A stretch of 64,000 nucleotides of DNA from Pseudogracilibacillus sp037072025 (lineage in GTDB: Bacteria > Bacillota > Bacilli > Bacillales > Amphibacillaceae), in contig NZ_JAXHDD010000002.1 in NCBI RefSeq assembly GCF_037072025.1, positions 1 through 64,000 of the forward strand. The letters run 5' to 3'. Made by a program: the position numbers and the translations under genes. The notes below the pieces were generated by a model. It had not been told where the DNA came from, ran no database searches, and saw only the letters and a program-made list of their open reading frames with translations. Positions 61,427 to 64,000 of this stretch are shown here, in pieces. Each line of letters begins with the position of its first letter. Within the stretch, counting starts at the first letter, position 1.

Positions 61427-61972
61427 TCATTTGTCATGCCAATCTTTGTTTAATAATCCGTAAACTATATGGTCAACATAATGATCATAAAGCCATTCAA
61501 CTTCCCGGAGACAACCTTCTTTTTTAAAACCTAACCTCTCAGCAATGGCACAGCTTGCCTTATTTTCACTCGCTGCACGTACTTCGATTCGATTCAATGA
61601 TAATTCATTGAACCCGTAGGAAATTAACGCGGAAACAGACTTAGTCATTAGGCCCTTTCCTTGATATTCTTGCCCTAACCAATAACCGATCGTTCCAATT
61701 CTATTTGTGAAATCCAACTTATTAAAACTAACAACACCGACTAATTGATCCTTAACAAAAACACCTGCTGTTATTCCTTGTCGATTATTATATATTTGAA
61801 AAGAATTTTTAATAAACGTCATAGTATCAGAATCAGATTGAATTTGATCTAACCATGGTAGCCATTTTTTTAAATGTTCTCTCGAGTCGCAAGTTAGTTT
61901 GTATAAGGCTTCCGCATCACGGGCAGATAGCATACGCAATTTAATATGATCATCAACAGTTAATTTAAACAA
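61427..61972 (-). CDS. GNAT N-acetyltransferase (RimJ/RimL type)
   Basis: The protein of about 181 residues fits the ribosomal-protein/peptide N-acetyltransferase group: HIKLRMLSARDAEALYKL at the start, GTIGYWLGQEYQGKGLMTKSV as the acetyl-CoA motif (Q/RxxGxG/A variant QEYQGKG) and LNRIEVRAASENKASCAIAERLGFKKEG at the end. The substrate is unknown. The TTG at 61972 with GAGGTG 7 bp upstream is a better start than the TTG at 61987, which overlaps the macro-domain stop. Co-transcribed with the macro-domain gene upstream. Confidence 0.85.
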   Translation of the reverse strand: MFKLTVDDHIKLRMLSARDAEALYKLTCDSREHLKKWLPWLDQIQSDSDTMTFIKNSFQIYNNRQGITAGVFVKDQLVGVVSFNKLDFTNRIGTIGYWLGQEYQGKGLMTKSVSALISYGFNELSLNRIEVRAASENKASCAIAERLGFKKEGCLREVEWLYDHYVDHIVYGLLNKDWHDK

Positions 61973-61983
61973 AAGTACACACC

Positions 61984-62547
61984 TCAATTATTATTACTTA
62001 CAAGACTTTTTATTTTTCTTTCATAGATTTTAAAATCCATTTCCGAAAACAAAACAAAGATTACTTTACCAAAATCATTCTTCTCCAAAAATTCTAGAAC
62101 AGTTTCTAAAGCAATGGATGAAGCCAGCTCAATAGGAAATCTATAAGCACCAGTTGATATCGATGGAAATACTATACTTTTTAACCCATGTTGTGTAGCA
62201 AGATCAAGAGCATTACGGTAACAGTTGGTCAATTGTTTTTCCTGTATATCTTTTAGATTTTTATCCCAAATGGGTCCAACAGTGTGGATAACATATTTTG
62301 CAGGCAAATTATACCCTTTTGTAATTACTACTTCGCCAGTTTGAAGGTATTCACCATTTAATTCATTTTTACGGATATTTTTGCAAGCTTTAAGAAGTTC
62401 AGGTCCTGCAGCCTTATGAATAGCTCCATCTACTCCACTACCGCCTAATAACGATCCGTTTGCGGCATTGACAATTACATCCTTAAATTGCTTTGTAATA
62501 TCGCCTAAACGAATTTGTATAGTGTTTTTGTTAATTGTATATAGCAT
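61984..62547 (-). CDS. Macro-domain protein (O-acetyl-ADP-ribose deacetylase type)
   Basis: MacroD-type domains remove ADP-ribose or its acetyl ester. The 187 residues are one macro domain: IRLGDITKQFKDVIVNAAN near the start, the GGSGVDGAIHKAAGPEL loop with the catalytic-type Asp, TGEVVITKGYNLPAKYVIHTVGPIW, and the GAYRFPIELASSIAL phosphate loop. AGGAGG lies before the ATG. Its stop codon is 11 bp before the start of the GNAT gene, so the two form an operon. Pairing of an ADP-ribose eraser with an acetyltransferase is suggestive but not proof of a joint function. Confidence 0.9.
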   Translation of the reverse strand: MLYTINKNTIQIRLGDITKQFKDVIVNAANGSLLGGSGVDGAIHKAAGPELLKACKNIRKNELNGEYLQTGEVVITKGYNLPAKYVIHTVGPIWDKNLKDIQEKQLTNCYRNALDLATQHGLKSIVFPSISTGAYRFPIELASSIALETVLEFLEKNDFGKVIFVLFSEMDFKIYERKIKSLVSNNN

Positions 62548-62738
62548 TCAATACCTCCTTATTTTATTCATTATACTATATATTGCGAAAGGTTCTCAGA
62601 TTATTATAAAAACATTAGTTGAAATAATTGTAAGAGTAGTGGAAAAGGCTAAGTTGACAAATAACGGCTTCATATTGTATAGTGAATTCAACAAAGTTGA
62701 ATAAAAGGAAACTTAGGTTTAATGTTTTTGAATGGTGC

Positions 62739-62752
62739 TGAAAGCGTTTTTA
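62739..62752 (+). promoter_or_regulatory. Candidate CcpA (cre) site before the HMG-CoA lyase gene
   Basis: TGAAAGCGTTTTTA differs from the cre consensus TGWAANCGNTNWCA only at the C. It lies just upstream of the AAAGGAG ribosome site, where CcpA binding would block transcription when glucose is present. Confidence 0.45.
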
Positions 62753-62768
62753 TAAAGGAGAGAATTAT

Positions 62769-63791
62769 ATGCGTAGACCAAATAATGTGTTCATCAAAGA
62801 AGTAGGGCCAAGAGATGGATTGCAAAATGAAAAAGAATGGGTTTCTACAGATGATAAAGTGGAATGGATTAATATGCTTTCAGAGTCTGGTATAAAAGAA
62901 ATTGAGTTTTCATCATTTGTTCATCCAAGGTGGGTTCCCGCATTAAAAGATGCTCGTGAAGTTGGTAAAAGGATAACTCGTAATCCTGATGTAACGTACT
63001 CTGCGCTTGTTCCAAATGAAAAAGGTCTTGAACACGCTTTAGAAGCTGGCATTGATATGGCATCAGTTTTCATGTCGGCAAGTGAGACGCATAATCGAAA
63101 AAACATTAATAAATCCATTGCTGAAACGTATCCTGTTTTAAAAAAGGTAATTGATGGAGCAAAACAGGAGGAAAAACGGGTTACCGGATATATTTCTACT
63201 GTTTTTGATTGTCCATTTGAAGGGAAAATAAATACTGATAATGTGCTTCGAGTTTGTGATCGATTATTTGAACTTGGGGTGGATGATCTTTCATTAGGTG
63301 ATACAATAGGCACAGCAGTCCCTTCGCAAGTCGAGGAATTATTAGAAGCTATATTATATCGTTTTCCAAACAAAGATATTATTATGCATTTTCACGATAC
63401 AAGAGGGATGGCAATAGCAAATATTGTTACCTCTATGAATTACGGAATTAATCGTTTTGATTCATCTGTCGGTGGGTTAGGTGGTTGTCCATATGCCCCA
63501 GGAGCGGCGGGAAATGTTGCAACGAATGATTTGTTGTATTTATTACACGGAGTAGGTATAAATACGGGAATTGATGAAAAGAAATTAGAACAAGCGGCAT
63601 TTTTTATCCAAGCTAAATTAGAAAAACAACTGCCAAGTAGAGCGCTTTCCTATAGAGACAGCCAAACGAAAAAAAGGAATGAGTTCGTACAAGCGAACGA
63701 CACGAGAATGATGGAATCTCCACCACGAAAAAGAGAAATAATCTATTTTTTCCTGAAAAACCAATATGATAAGCTTCGGAGTAAAGAGTAA
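62769..63791 (+). CDS. Hydroxymethylglutaryl-CoA lyase (YngG-like)
   Basis: It cleaves HMG-CoA to acetoacetate and acetyl-CoA, the last step of leucine breakdown. The 340 residues show the DRE-TIM barrel with EVGPRDGLQNEK at about 10-21 (catalytic Arg and metal Asp), DLSLGDTIGTAVP, the metal-binding MHFHDTRGMA, and the mobile-loop Cys in GGLGGCPYAPGAAGNVATND. The last 40 or so residues (from SYRDSQTKKRN) go beyond the usual length of about 300 and are rich in Arg and Lys; they could be an added tail. AAAGGAG precedes the ATG. Transcribed alone in the window. Confidence 0.92.
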   Translation: MRRPNNVFIKEVGPRDGLQNEKEWVSTDDKVEWINMLSESGIKEIEFSSFVHPRWVPALKDAREVGKRITRNPDVTYSALVPNEKGLEHALEAGIDMASVFMSASETHNRKNINKSIAETYPVLKKVIDGAKQEEKRVTGYISTVFDCPFEGKINTDNVLRVCDRLFELGVDDLSLGDTIGTAVPSQVEELLEAILYRFPNKDIIMHFHDTRGMAIANIVTSMNYGINRFDSSVGGLGGCPYAPGAAGNVATNDLLYLLHGVGINTGIDEKKLEQAAFFIQAKLEKQLPSRALSYRDSQTKKRNEFVQANDTRMMESPPRKREIIYFFLKNQYDKLRSKE

Positions 63792-63920
63792 AATATAACA
63801 AATCATCATTTTTATCTTTATGATAAGAATGGTGATTTTTTAGTATACTATACATCTCTACATGGAACTTATATTTTATGATAAAATTAGGACAGAGAAG
63901 TTTGAAAGGGGAGAATCATC

Positions 63921-64000
63921 ATCAATCTTGATAGTTTAGGGAAAAAAATTAAACAATTACGTTTACGCCAAAAAAAAACTCAACAACAAATAGCGGATGA
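63921..64000 (+). CDS. XRE-family regulator, N-terminal part, cut by window edge
   Basis: After AAAGGGGAG the frame reads INLDSLGKKIKQLRLRQKKTQQQIADE, the start of an XRE helix-turn-helix. There is no ATG, GTG or TTG in frame between an upstream TGA and the window edge. The start would have to be ATC (63921, or one of the two preceding ATC codons), which is very rare. The alternatives are a mutated start or an annotation ambiguity. Confidence 0.55.
   Translation, partial: MNLDSLGKKIKQLRLRQKKTQQQIAD

Overview
The window is the origin-of-replication region of a low-G+C, endospore-forming Bacillaceae chromosome. Gene order, start codons and protein lengths match Bacillus subtilis and related genera very closely. 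Very acidic surface proteins (the oligopeptide-binding protein) and dispersed intergenic repeats familiar from Oceanobacillus/Virgibacillus-type genomes suggest a moderately halophilic or halotolerant member. The genus is an inference. I see no rRNA or tRNA gene, not even in the usual slot between gyrA and guaB.

Left end (1-7.0 kb) is accessory and decayed: an XRE regulator/membrane protein pair; two broken ComQ-like prenyltransferase genes that share an upstream block and each lie divergent to a plus-strand unit with a near-identical leader; a secreted protein with a VanZ-like partner; an N-terminal stub of a YcaO-domain protein followed by a two-gene ABC exporter and a zinc-ribbon protein; and an MFS gene broken by an 84-bp repeat.

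7.0-23.2 kb (minus strand) is the dnaA side of the origin: serS with a T-box leader, pdxS (pdxT missing, N-terminal helix missing), dacA, guaB, an HD-GYP relic, gyrA, gyrB, remB, recF, yaaA, dnaN, dnaA. oriC is bipartite: DnaA boxes upstream of dnaA, and boxes plus a clean DnaA-trio between dnaA and dnaN. 24.0-33.7 kb (plus strand) is rpmH, rnpA, yidC/spoIIIJ, jag, mnmE, mnmG, rsmG, noc, soj, spo0J, with two perfect parS sites. 33.9-45.4 kb continues with a DUF554 protein, yyaC, yyzM, ychF, rpsF-ssb-rpsR, yybS, gdpP, rplI, dnaB(dnaC) and purA with PurR boxes.

45.5-53.5 kb (minus strand) is an App/Opp-type oligopeptide permease operon (order DFABC), an internally deleted insertion sequence and an orphan gene. 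53.7-60.5 kb is the walRKHIJ-htrA cell-wall stress operon. After it come a 40-bp tandem repeat array, a dense DnaA-box cluster where rlmH (yydA) is normally found, a GNAT/macro-domain pair, an HMG-CoA lyase and the start of an XRE regulator.

The main unexplained structure is repetitive: an exactly 84-bp three-hairpin element (three copies plus a fragment), a MITE-like family with GTGTTCAAAAAG ends (three copies, one inside the oriC region), and two regular tandem arrays (120 bp and 40 bp periods), each lying beside a DnaA-box cluster.
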